Source of the DNA: Anastatus disparis
Taxonomy: Eukaryota > Arthropoda > Insecta > Hymenoptera > Eupelmidae
DNA: 64,000 bases
Direction of reading: 5' to 3'
Assembly: GCA_017163975.1 (NCBI GenBank)
Contig: JAFFSR010000251.1
Location: 8,618,001 to 8,682,000, forward strand
The position numbers and the translations under genes were made by a program. Each line of letters begins with the position of its first letter. The first letter of the stretch is position 1. A model generated the notes under the pieces. The model was given only the letters and a program-made list of their open reading frames with translations, was not told the DNA's origin and ran no database searches. Below, one piece after another: positions 14,030-24,319 of this stretch.

Positions 14030-14297
14030 TGCGCCATTTTCAGACATTCTACCCAAAAAATTCGGATTCAGCAGGTCAAAAATACATAAAAAAACCTGGG
14101 TAGAATTGAGGACCTCGATCGACCAAGACTTATGTAGTTTGCCCCTGGACTATCTATTTTAGTCGTTTGTTACGGACATTTTCAGAATCAACTGACATAA
14201 AGTCTGTTAAATCGTCACATCCTTGTTTGTTACTTCAACAGACAATTTAGTAACAGAAAATAAAAGTTAACAGACTACACAATTGTTTTTAACCGTG

Positions 14298-14747
14298 TTC
14301 AGTTCCTTAAAACAATAATTATATTATCAAACGTTTGTCCACGTAATTTACTAATCGTCATAGCAAAAGATAATTCACATGAAAATTACGTTCTTTTAAA
14401 TGTAAAAGGAATATTCATTTTCACAATATAATCTACTACGGTTTGGAAAAATATTATCTTATACCACCTGTCAAAATTTTACATTTTAATAAATGATTAG
14501 AAAATTCTAAAATTTGCAATCTCGCACTATTGCATGAACCTTTATTAATACTTATATTTCTTATAAGCATTACAATAAATTTTTCTCTCAAATGTAATTT
14601 ACTGGAAGGATTAAAAGAATTTAAATATTCTAGAAGAAACATTTCATCTGATTCATTATTGATTTTCATCACTATCAATTTCCGAGTTTTAAAATAATGT
14701 ATGAAAATAATATAAATTTTGCAATAAAGAATCAAAAAGTTTTTCAC
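14298..14747 (-). pseudogene. Helitron (Pif1-type) helicase relic
   Basis: On the minus strand, 14,747 to 14,454 encodes a fragment with LEYLNSFNPSS, then LHLREKFIVMLIRN, then a C-N-S-A-R-L block and an ILTGG segment. This matches the late helicase region of Helitron/Pif1 proteins, where P-L-K-G-VML-RN, LCNGTRL and ILTG motifs occur in this order. After a stop and a frame change, the downstream minus sequence (about 14,425-14,298) encodes IPFTFKRT, a stop, and then LSFAMTISKLRGQTFDN. That corresponds to the final F-AMTI-K-QGQT motif. At least one in-frame stop and one frameshift make it non-functional. An inverted-repeat element sits just beyond its 5' side at 14,773. Confidence 0.7.
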
Positions 14748-14772
14748 AAAAAAAACATTTTATTTTTTACTT

Positions 14773-15320
14773 CCCTGGTAGAAATTTTCAGCATCTTTTG
14801 GCCAAGCATAGGCCATTTTTTATCAATTTGACCAAAAAATGCTAAAAATCATGGCCAAATACCCTGCTATCTAGCGACCTTTCATGGTGAAAAGTTGAAA
14901 AAATAATGGTGAATATATTTAATTTTATTATAATATTTTATTTGAAGGTTATGATCACGCTTTTCTGCTAACATCTGCTGTCGCTATATAGATACATAAC
15001 CTAACAGCTATACTCCACGCAAAATGTTTGCAGCACTATACTATCTGCTCACGCGTGATAAATCAAATAACTTATTTATGAAACAATTAATAATATATAT
15101 AGTTACATTAAAAGAAAATCGAACATTAGTTGAAATAAGATATATATATAATAAATATATGTAAATTTTAATAATTAAGTTCCAATTTTTTCAACTTTAA
15201 AATTAAATCATTCACCATTTTTTCGACAACTTTTTACCAGTGACTAACTAAAAATTGACTAAGAAAGTTGGCCAATCGTTAATTTTTTCACCATTTGAGA
15301 TGGTGAATTTTCTACCAGGG
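14773..15320. mobile_element. 548-bp MITE with CCCTGGTAGAAA termini
   Basis: The left end reads CCCTGGTAGAAA and the right end TTCTACCAGGG, an inverted match of 11 bases. Imperfect inner matches follow, such as ATGGTGAAAAGTTG at about 14,885 against the complement of CAACTTTTTACCAG at about 15,226. It has no coding capacity. Both flanks carry TT, which may be a 2-bp duplication but is not informative in this DNA. It lies beside the Helitron helicase relic. The superfamily cannot be named from the ends alone. Confidence 0.6.
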
Positions 15321-16019
15321 TTGCATTAAATTTTGTTTCAACTCATTCATATAAAATTGTTTTCACTAATTATTATATGCGTTACATCTTTAGTTTGGAT
15401 AGCATTAAATTAAATTAAATATTGCAGTAAATTAAATTTTTAAATACTATTATTGGTAATAAGAGTTTAAAAATCCTCATTATTTAAAATTACAAAAGCA
15501 TCTTTTTCATCTTTATATATTTAATGACTATTAAATAAATGACTTTACTTAGCTACTTCATAACCGCATTATAGGTAATAATAAATATATCTATTACATT
15601 TATTTGAACTTCAGCATTTACAAAAACGCTGCCAAGTGCTTTGGTGTAATGCTTTCTCATAGAGCTCATTATGTTAGAGTATTTTGATTTCGTTTTGCTT
15701 TCTCAAAAAAAAATTATTGTATCGGTGAAAAAATTTTTTCTATTTTTTCGTTAATTTGTACATATTTAGACTCCGGGAGTCAAAAAAAGTGGTTTCAAAT
15801 AAAAATTTTTTCAAAATTTTCAAAATGCTCTAAAATTAAAACTGCGCTAAGAAAATTAGTTTTTAAAAATTTTTTTCTTCTGACAATAGCGGATAACTTG
15901 CATGCGAATTTTGGGGCAAATCTATAGAGTAATTTACGTAAAATAAAAGAAAAATGAATTTTTTTTTTCAAATTTTACAAAATTATCTAAAATTAAAACC
16001 ACGCTAAGAAAATCAGTTT

Positions 16020-16431
16020 GGGTGGGGCTCGAACATTAGAATGTTTTTTATGAAATGAATATTTATTTAGAGTGCCACAATTACGAATAGCGTATTCCAT
16101 AATTTAGAATAAAGTAATAATGAATTTTCATGATTTCAAAAAGCAGTAGTGATAATCTCAAATTATTCGATTAAAATATTTAGAGTTCTTTCGAAATCTT
16201 GATATAATTTATTCTAAATTTAGACGTACATTTATTTTGCTACTTCTTATTTCGATAAAGTGAATATTCTAAAATGCTTTACTCGCATTAGTTATTTTCG
16301 TTACTTCAGTCGCTGAAAATACGAAAATTCTAAAATGAATAAATGAACAGTCTTGATATGCACATAATTTATATGAACTTCTAAATAAATGTTAATTAAA
16401 TAAAAAACATTCTAATGTTCGAGCCCCACCC
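16020..16431. mobile_element. 412-bp MITE with 32-bp perfect TIRs and 8-bp target duplication
   Basis: The left terminus starts GGGTGGGGCTCGAACATT and the right terminus is its exact complement over 32 bp, with imperfect pairing continuing inward. ATCAGTTT flanks both ends (16,012-16,019 and 16,432-16,439), a perfect 8-bp duplication. Eight-bp duplications are typical of hAT and P transposons and also occur in Merlin. The GGG terminus is not the classical hAT CAGGG end, so the superfamily is left open. It interrupts the second unit of a tandem repeat, which shows it is younger than that repeat. It carries no gene and would depend on a transposase made elsewhere. Confidence 0.85.
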
Positions 16432-16735
16432 ATCAGTTTTCAGAAGTTTTTCTTTTGGTAGTCGCAAATAATTTCCAAGCAAATTTTAGAGCAAATCCAT
16501 CGAGTACTTAAAGTAAAATACAAAAAAAAATTAAAAATTAGAATTGAAAAAAAATGTTTTAAATTGTTCTAAAATTAAAACTATGCCAAGAAAACCAGTT
16601 TTCAATAGCTTCCGTACCAGTTAGACAAAAAAAATAAATTGTATGCAAAATTTGAAGGAAATCTGTCGAGTACTTTTCGAGATCTAATTGACGTAATGAG
16701 TACATACACACACACATACATACAGACATTTTCTG

Positions 16736-16837
16736 CCCTACAAAAAAAAATCAGGTGAGAGATCATCACATGAGATTTTGGCATGATAAATCACCTAAGA
16801 AATCAGGTGATTTCTCGCCTGATTTTTTTTAACAGGG
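16736..16837. mobile_element. 102-bp miniature inverted-repeat element
   Basis: The left end reads CCCTACAAAAAAAAATCAGG and the right end is the near complement of it, finishing AACAGGG. Inner pairing continues through TCAGGTGAGAGATCA against TGATTTCTCGCCTGA. The element abuts the right arm of the 1.2-kb foldback. The flanking TG on both sides may be a short duplication. It is non-coding. Confidence 0.5.
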
Positions 16838-17279
16838 TGGAAACCACTTTTTCCACGAGTCTGAATATGTAAAAATTAATAAAAAAATAGAACAAATTTT
16901 TTTATTGATACAATGTTTTCTTTATAAGAAAGTAGAAGTGTATTAAAATATATTTATGACTCATAAATCTTAAGACATGATACACATACAACATTATTTC
17001 ATTTTAAATAGTGTTATTAAATAAACAAAATCAAGTTTTTAACTAATCAAAAGGATTTTAAGCATCAGTATAAGGGTTTTTAAAACTATTCATGGATCAA
17101 ACTTTTTTATTTAATGTATATTTAAGCTAAAAAGAAGTTTTATTAGTTAATATTATAATAACAAAAAATTATCAATTACATTTAAATCTGATTTTTTTTC
17201 AGACTGAAACTCAGGTCTGATAGCTCAAATAACTACAGCTGAGTAGAAAGTGCATAGGCGCCCAAGTTATTTCAGCTTA

Positions 17280-18010
17280 TGTCTGTATATTATAAAATAA
17301 CCCATATGTATAAGTAAACTAATCAGTTAAATATATTATATTAAATATTAATTCATTTTATATTATAAAATATAACACACCTATATTAGTAAATATTCAA
17401 ATTTTTATTAAAAATATAGTCATATGGCTTGTTTGTCAACTGTAATGCAAATTTTATATATACAAATATATAAAAGCATGCTTACTATAGTTATAATTTT
17501 ATCAGCATGTTAATTATTTTTAAGCTTTATTCATTAAAACATAAATTGTTTTTCCATTTTTTAATTTCATGTATTAATATTTAGTTAAATAGTAATGTAT
17601 ATAATAAAATAACTCACTCGTATAAGCAAACTATTCAGTTAAATACATTATATTAAATATTAATTCATCGTATATCATAAAATAGCACACTTATATAAAA
17701 TGAATAAGTAAATTATTCAAATTTTCATTAAAAATAGACATATAGCTTGTTCGTCAACTGTAATACAAATTTTATATGTTAATCTATAACAAAGCTGCCT
17801 ATCGTAGTCATACTTTTATCAGTGTGCAAATTATTTTCAAACTACATTTACTGAAAACACACATTTTATACTTCTATTTATTTATGTATTAATATTTAAT
17901 ATAATAAGTTTAACTAAATAGTATTGTATATTATGAAATAGCACACTCGTATAAGTAGATTCTTTAAATTTTCATTAAAAATAGACATACAGTTTGTTCG
18001 TCAATTGTAT
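17280..18010. repeat. Degenerate tandem repeat, ~318-bp unit
   Basis: Blocks recur in the same order: CAGTTAAATA-ATTATATTAAATATTAATTCAT, a CACAC-TATA segment, a TTCATTAAAAATA segment, and a GCTTGTT-GTCAACTGTAAT segment. The GTCAACTG anchors start at 17,435 and 17,753 (318 bp apart). A third, shortened copy (GTCAATTG) starts at 18,000. Copies differ at many positions and carry indels, so the array is old. No ORF is conserved between the copies. Confidence 0.6.
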
Positions 18011-18559
18011 CATCCATTGTTATCAGTAAATTTTGATCTTGATTCATTCTAACCTTATTTTTTTATTAAAATGTGCATAAATTTATCTTTAAAACATTAG
18101 TTAAATATATTACTTTTTTTGGTACTTTGATGATTTTTAATCTGAGTAATAGAAATATAGAATAATAAAACTTTCATAACCTCAAACCTTCATTAATTGC
18201 TGTTACTATACTTATTTTTAAATGAAAAACAATTAAAAATATATACATATTGTACCTGCATTAAGCAATACTTATGCAATAAAGGAATAAATTACTTATC
18301 TGAATTGTTATATTATTTGATGTCTTTACAATTTTACTGGAATTTTTAAATAAAAGGTAGTCACCTTGCTTGTGCTCATAGTTATATATTTTATCATTAA
18401 ACTATACATTGGTTATATACATAAATAATATTGCTTGGTTTAAAATAAAATATTCTTATTCTATTTTAATTGAGTTACTTCTATTATATTTAAAAAACAA
18501 TGTTTAGAAATTAATTTTTATTTATTTAAAAAATCTAAACCCTTTAAAATTTAATTTTT

Positions 18560-18713
18560 GGCGCCTATTCTATATCGACCAATCAGGATTCGATCTTTAG
18601 ATGCTTCAACATGGCGGCTCATCATTTTTTTAAGAAGGAAAATTGAAAAAATAACTTTTTTTCATAGTTAGCTATGGATTATGTGAACGAAACTTTAAAA
18701 ATAATGCCCGAAG
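18560..18713 (+). promoter_or_regulatory. Promoter-like block with possible short first exon
   Basis: A small GC-raised block contains CCAATCA at about 18,579 and AACATGGCGGC at 18,608, which resembles the YY1/Pho core found around many animal transcription starts. From that ATG a 12-codon frame ends in TGA. A second ATG at 18,674 opens 13 codons (MDYVNETLKIMPE) and meets a consensus-like donor AAG|GTTAGC at 18,713/18,714. I found no matching downstream exon before the MFSD10 gene, and splicing to MFSD10 acceptors would not keep frame with its start. It may be the first exon of an unrecognised gene, a relic, or chance. Confidence 0.3.
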
Positions 18714-18719
18714 GTTAGC

Positions 18720-21080
18720 TCGTATATAGTGTAAAGAAGACAAAGAAATGATCGTTACCGTTTTCTTTATTACGCGTTTGATTCTATCGTTATTGAAATT
18801 TTAACAAATAATACATTTTCAAATACAACAATACAAATAAATAATTGTATTTTTTAATTCATATAATCTTTAAATGTTGGTTTATTAATATAATTGAAAG
18901 AAACATAGAGTATAATAAAATGTAAAAAATATACCCGACAATAATAATTATAAAAAGTCTTCGTGAAACAAGATAAATTACATAAAAATATTCAATTAAT
19001 AATTTAAAAATTAATATACGATATTAGTTAAGTTATAATTATTCATTAATTTTAAGAAAAATTTGTTAGTTATTTCAAAATTAGTAACTTAATTAACTTT
19101 TTATTTTTCGAATTCAATTTTGTAATAATTTAATTTTAATCATTTTATATACGAATATCTGTGACTATCTCTTCAGTATTTTTACATATATAGGTAATTT
19201 ATTCATTCGATAAATATCTAAGTAACTAAGTTATCTCAATTATTAAAAGCTTAGAATTTTTAAAATCATTAAAAGCATTAAAACACTGGAAATTTAATAT
19301 TACAGCAAATAAATGTATATTTTCTATTTCAAAAAATTCATGGACTTGAAGTTATATGTTCTTCTTATAAGTAAATGTTTACAAATAACTGGTCCGGTTA
19401 TCAAAGTTAAATTTTTCTTTTCTATTCACGAAAATTAAATATATTAGATTCAAAAGTTTACTGGAAAAATAATTAATATTGTTTCCACTTTAAAGCATGA
19501 CATGACTGTTAGTTGTATTTAAATATTGTATTTATTTTTTCTACACGGAAAATCTTTAATAATATATACATTGCTATATCAACTTTACATTGAAAAAATG
19601 TCAGCGTTTATAAATATGTTTGAACGGCAGTAAACGTGATAAAAAAAATAAAAAAAATAACGTCTATTCTAAAGAACATATATACCTTATAAGATACCCA
19701 CATACATACGCATATACATAATAACAATCGTAAAGTATTAAATTGCATTGCTTTACAAAACGATCAAGAGCTCTCTTTTCCCCTCCTCATGTCTTTTTCC
19801 CTTAAGTTTTGACGTGGTTGCAATTCGAAAGAATTTTATAAAAAGATCTTTGTTCGCTTAAGGAAGTGAGCTCTTTTTTAAGTTGTGTACGTTTTACTTA
19901 AATATACATTCCCTTGTATATAAGCTTGTACGAAGAGATCGCCGGAAGTTCGCGACGTACACGGTATACAGAAAATATAATGCCCTACGGGTGCGCCCTA
20001 TACCTTTCTTTCTTTCTTATTTTTTTTTTTTATCTTCTTTCTCTCTTACACTCTCTTTTTCTTGCTCTCTTTTTTTTTGGTTCGAGCTATTTCTCGCCTC
20101 ATTGCCATAGCATAAAATCTAAATATCAACCAAGCTGACGTTGAGTATACATTTTTGTACAATTTTTTAATGATTAGTATTTTTAACTAACAAAAACTAT
20201 TTTTATTCAGAATTAAAGAAATTATGAAATTAATTTTAATATTTTTTTATAAATGAGAATAAAAACTAAAAGTAATTTAAATAAAAAAATTTAACACGAC
20301 CTTAGTGCTATCTAGTAATACTAACTTGAACTTTACAGTTTTGGAGCAAAATTTAAATGGAATAACTCTGATGGTAATTTCAATACGCATCATATCAATA
20401 AATGCGTCGAAGTATTCCTATAGTTGAACTGTATATTAGAGACTCTTGATTAACAATATTTTTTTTTCAATTTCATTACTTTACTTTACAATTCAATTAC
20501 ATCAACAAAATATACTTCGTTTACGTTAAAGATTTGATATTTTTATTTATATAATATGCAATAAAAAATATCAGATTATAGAAAGAATAATTGTCAGATG
20601 CTAATACTTTTAATATCATTGGTATATGTTGAATTTAACATGATTAGTTGATAAGGAAAAAGATACGATATTAGATAAAAAATATACTAATCATTAAACA
20701 ATTTACTATCAAAAGCTACTAAAATGTCAAAGGTCAAGTCATCATCAAACAATTTGTATATTATGCAAAATAGTTATCTGTTTAGGATAAATAAATGATA
20801 AATGAACGATTTTGTCCATACATATTAGTATATCAATCAATTTTATGTAAAATTTCATTTAATCAAATCATTTTAATGTTTTTTTAATCTAAAAATTTTG
20901 GTAAATTTGCATTATACTTTGAAATGGAGCTCTAATTTTCCTTATTAATCAGAAATCTACTTAAATCGACAATCACAATTTTATTATAATCACAAGGAAA
21001 AGTATGTAAACTTTACCTTTATTAGATAAAAAATATTAAATAAAAAAATCATTTAAAAAACAGCCCTAGTAGTATGCAAC
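18720..21080. other. AT-rich intergenic stretch
   Basis: No coding evidence. A GC-raised island at about 19,680-20,120 has a long pyrimidine tract (about 20,005-20,080) and CpG-bearing sequence. The two overlapping ORFs across it (75 and 74 codons, different frames) are Phe/Ser/Leu-rich readings of that tract. Otherwise I see only A/T-rich sequence. Confidence 0.5.
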
Positions 21081-21741
21081 CATGTACACATTGCCACTGT
21101 TTTACCAGCTGTGTCTCGATCAGCTGATCCCTTTTCAAAACAATTATAGCCACGCGCGCAACACGCCCGAAAATTTATGTCTTATGTGGCGGGGTGGGTG
21201 AGTTAGGAAACGAAACAAGACAAGATTGCGGTACTTATTACACGTAAGAAGCCGTGTATACATACAAAATCATGATGAAATAAATAGGTTAAAACATTTG
21301 GTATATAGAAAGGGTAAAGGCCTTTCACTTTTTGGCGGGGCGCGAGAGAGTAAAATATACGCTCTTGTGTTTCGCCGTACACACACAATTTTTTGATGAT
21401 GAAGCTGCTACCGTCCTACGATTTTATAAAAAAAAATCATTTGATCCAGTTTAAAAAGAAAGTGCCAAGTGCCTAAAAGAATTCATTTCCTCAAGTACTT
21501 AGTTCCGTATGGATCTACGCTGCGCTTTTTTATCAAAGTGCCGGCTTTTATCGTTTAACTAATTCAATAGGATTATGTTTAGCGGAAAAAGGTAATTTAT
21601 TATTTTTATATTTTTATAATTTCATTCCAATTTCTGATTTAAACTTTTAGTTTTTTATGACAGGTTCGATCAAAAAAGTCCCTAAGATATACAAAAGTAT
21701 TATTTTATACAAATATTATAAAATAAGTTATATGTGTCATA
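21080..21741 (+). promoter_or_regulatory. MFSD10: MFSD10 promoter region and 5' untranslated exon
   Basis: GC-raised sequence at 21,080-21,400 precedes the gene. A non-coding first exon probably ends at 21,591 with AAAAAG|GTAATT. The acceptor would be the TTTTAG at 21,650 or the ATGACAG at 21,663; both are possible. The second exon then carries the initiator ATG at 21,742. No firm TATA or initiator was identified. Confidence 0.45.
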
Positions 21742-23828
21742 ATGACAGCGACAAGTGTAAATAATGTTAATGGAAAAGAAACTAAGACTAAAGATGATTC
21801 TAAGACAGTTCGTGTCGTTTTTATATCTTTATTATTGGATCTGTTAGCATTCACAATGATTTTACCTCTATTTCCTGCATTACTTGATCATTATGAAACT
21901 GTTGACAATGGTAAAGGATTATATTCTGTTATTCTAAATAAAGTTCATAGACTTAGTTCGATACTCAATGCACCAGACAAAGTGAATTCAGTATTATTTG
22001 GAGGTACGTATTGATGTTATATAATTTTTCAATAGTTATTATTATCATTTTATAATAACAAATTTATTACATTTACATTCTAAATTTTAGGCTTTTTAGG
22101 GTCAATGTATTCTTTTTTACAATTTCTTGGATCACCAATAGTTGGAGCCCTCTCAGATGTTTATGGAAGAAAACCTTTAATGATTCTCTGTCTAACAGGA
22201 ATAGCTTTATCTTATTTATTATGGGCTTTTTCAAGTAACTTTGGTCTTTTTATATTAGCAAGAGTATTAGGGGGTATTAGTAAGGGCAATGTAAGCTTAT
22301 CAATGGCTATTATCAGTGATGCTACATCACCTGCCACAAGAGGAAAAGCTATGGTAATTAATAAAGAATTATTTTTATTCTCAATTTATATATTTACGCA
22401 TGCAAACTTGAATCAATTCATTATTTTTAAATGTAATTTTTTAAATTAAATTTTTTAAATTAAATTTTTTCTTTTATTTTATTAATTATAATTTCTTAAA
22501 AATGTATTAAAATTAATTTTTAATGAAATTTTATTTCAGGCTTTAGTTGGTATAGCTTTTTCAGTTGGATTTGTATTGGGACCAATGATTGGTGCAATGT
22601 TTGCAAAAATTGGAAGCAGAGAGGGTCACTGGTATGCATTACCAGCTATGTTTGCATTTTTCTTATCCATGTGTGATTTATTCTATGTTGCAATGAATAT
22701 GAAGGAAACTTTATCAATAAAAAATAGAGCAAAGTCACTCGCAAGTGGTATTTCTGGAGCTTTTACTTATATTAATCCCAAAGACTTGTTTCAGTTCAAT
22801 GGTGTTACTGGTTTATCAATTCCTGGTAGATTTAATTTTTATTTTTGCATAAAATATTCATCATCTTAAGATTATCCTAAAGTTTTAATTATTTATAATT
22901 TATATTTTCAGAACTTCATCGATTAAGAAGTTTAGGAAGAACTTATTTTTTATATTTATTCATCTATAGTGGTCTTGAATTTACGCTTACCTTTTTGACT
23001 CATTATTCATTTGGTTTCTCAAGAATGCAGCAAGGCTGGATGTTTTTAGGAATAGGTACAACAATGGCCATTTTACAAGGTGGATGGGTCAGAAGAGTTC
23101 CAGAACATAAAACTAAAATAGTAACAGAATTGGTTAGTTTTAACAACATTGATTAAATACAAAAAAAAAATAATTTACAGTATAATTTTATATAAAATTA
23201 TTTTTTTAGGGTTTATGGCTTTGCATCCCATCATTTGTATGTATAGGAATTGCAAAAGATGTATGGTTACTTTACTTTGGAATTTTTCTTTATGCTGTTT
23301 GTTAGTATAATTATTCCTAATTAAATTATTTTCAATTTTAATTTTTACTATAATAATTTAATTCTATTTTAGCTACAGCAATGGTTGTAACTTGTATAAT
23401 GACATTGGTAACTCGTGTTGGCCCAGAAAATCAAAAAGGTATCATAACTGGAATATTTAGATCTTTGGGAGCATTAGCTCGTGCTTGTGGACCTATTGCT
23501 GCATCTATAGGTAAGAAATTTATATAAATACTCGTGTATAAAAATCAAAGTAAAAATTTTTAATATTAGTTTTTTAAAAAAGCAATAACATCATAATAAA
23601 AATGATAGTTTCCTTCATAAGCTTTAAAAAAAATTATTTTTTCATTATTAATAATATTATAAAATTTCAAATTACTTTTTTATAAAATTTTCAAATAATT
23701 ACATAAAAAAGACTATTTAATGAAAATAATTTTATCCAGCTTTTTGGAGCCTTGGAAGTTCAACATCATACTTAATTGGTGCAGTTGCTTTAATCATCCC
23801 TCCACTAATATTAAGAAGTATAAGTTAA
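21742..23828 (+). CDS. MFSD10: MFSD10-like major facilitator superfamily transporter
   Basis: A 12-helix-type MFS carrier similar to animal MFSD10 (TETRAN; Drosophila rtet), a membrane protein linked in mammals to organic-anion export. Its insect substrate is not established. Seven coding exons join in frame: 21,742-22,003; 22,091-22,353; 22,540-22,825; 22,912-23,132; 23,210-23,300; 23,373-23,510; 23,740-23,828. They give 449 residues, close to the ~455 of the human protein. The first helix begins at about residue 29 (VVFISLLLDLLAFTMILPLF). The MFS loop motif GALSDVYGRK lies at about residues 106-115, and an ARVLGGISKGN block follows in the next helices. The start is the first ATG after the UTR and precedes the hydrophilic N-terminus expected for this family. 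A poly(A) signal candidate AATAAA lies at 24,247. Other MFS subfamilies are possible but fit less well. Confidence 0.85.
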
Positions 23829-24319
23829 AATTAAAAAATGCTTACGCGATGTGCCTTATATATTAAAAACAAATGCATTCTTATTATAACGTGATGAAAA
23901 AAGTTTTACAGAACAAAAAATTGTATTATTTAATTCTTAAGTGTCTTATAAGTATTTTTAAAATACTGAAATTTTATAAAATTTTATACACTTATATACG
24001 TACTCTAAAATTTGTATTCATGTATTAACATATATTAAGACGTTTTGTATATAAAAGTCTAATTATGAATACTTGTTTGAAAAACAAGTAAAGCCTAACA
24101 GAACAAAGTCTGCAATTATAAGAGCTTTATTATATTTTTTTATATAATTTATCAATTTTAGTTTAAAAAAATATTTATAAACGAACAAATTGAAGTACAA
24201 GACTTACTTATTTTGAATGAATGTATTGTTAATTATGTTTTTTAAAAATAAAAATGCAATAACATATTAATATACAATTGGAAAAAAATTATTTCCCAAA
24301 GTGACCTTCCAAAATAAAT

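Larger units (their letters stand above)
12850..14280. repeat. Nested foldback region with outer arms ending AGTCTGTTAA
   Basis: The outer arms contain AGTCTGTTAA (12,859-12,868) and its complement TTAACAGACT (14,267-14,276). Both arms also carry imperfect copies of an ACAAAC...TGTCTGTTAA-type repeat. Three smaller palindromes lie between them: 13,068-13,433, 13,572-14,029 and 14,046-14,106. The layout looks like an old inverted-repeat element into which others inserted, or successive insertions at a preferred spot. The outer arms are diverged, so their pairing is less certain than that of the inner ones. Confidence 0.5.
15700..16930. repeat. 1.2-kb foldback with internal ~160-bp tandem repeats
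   Basis: Arms at about 15,700-15,796 and 16,838-16,930 are imperfect reverse complements; for example AAAAAGTGGTTTC (15,784-15,796) pairs with GAAACCACTTTTT near 16,840. The interior has three copies of a unit marked by TCTAAAATTAAAAC at 15,829, 15,986 and 16,568. The first spacing is 157 bp. The second is 582 bp, but falls to 162 bp once the 420 bp added by the inserted element at 16,020 (412 bp plus its 8-bp duplication) is removed. That agreement supports both the tandem repeat and the insertion. No ORF of note. Confidence 0.65.

Noticed and set aside
19883..20138. Two overlapping Phe/Ser/Leu-rich ORFs
   Set aside because: Both are readings of a pyrimidine tract in different frames, with no family signal.
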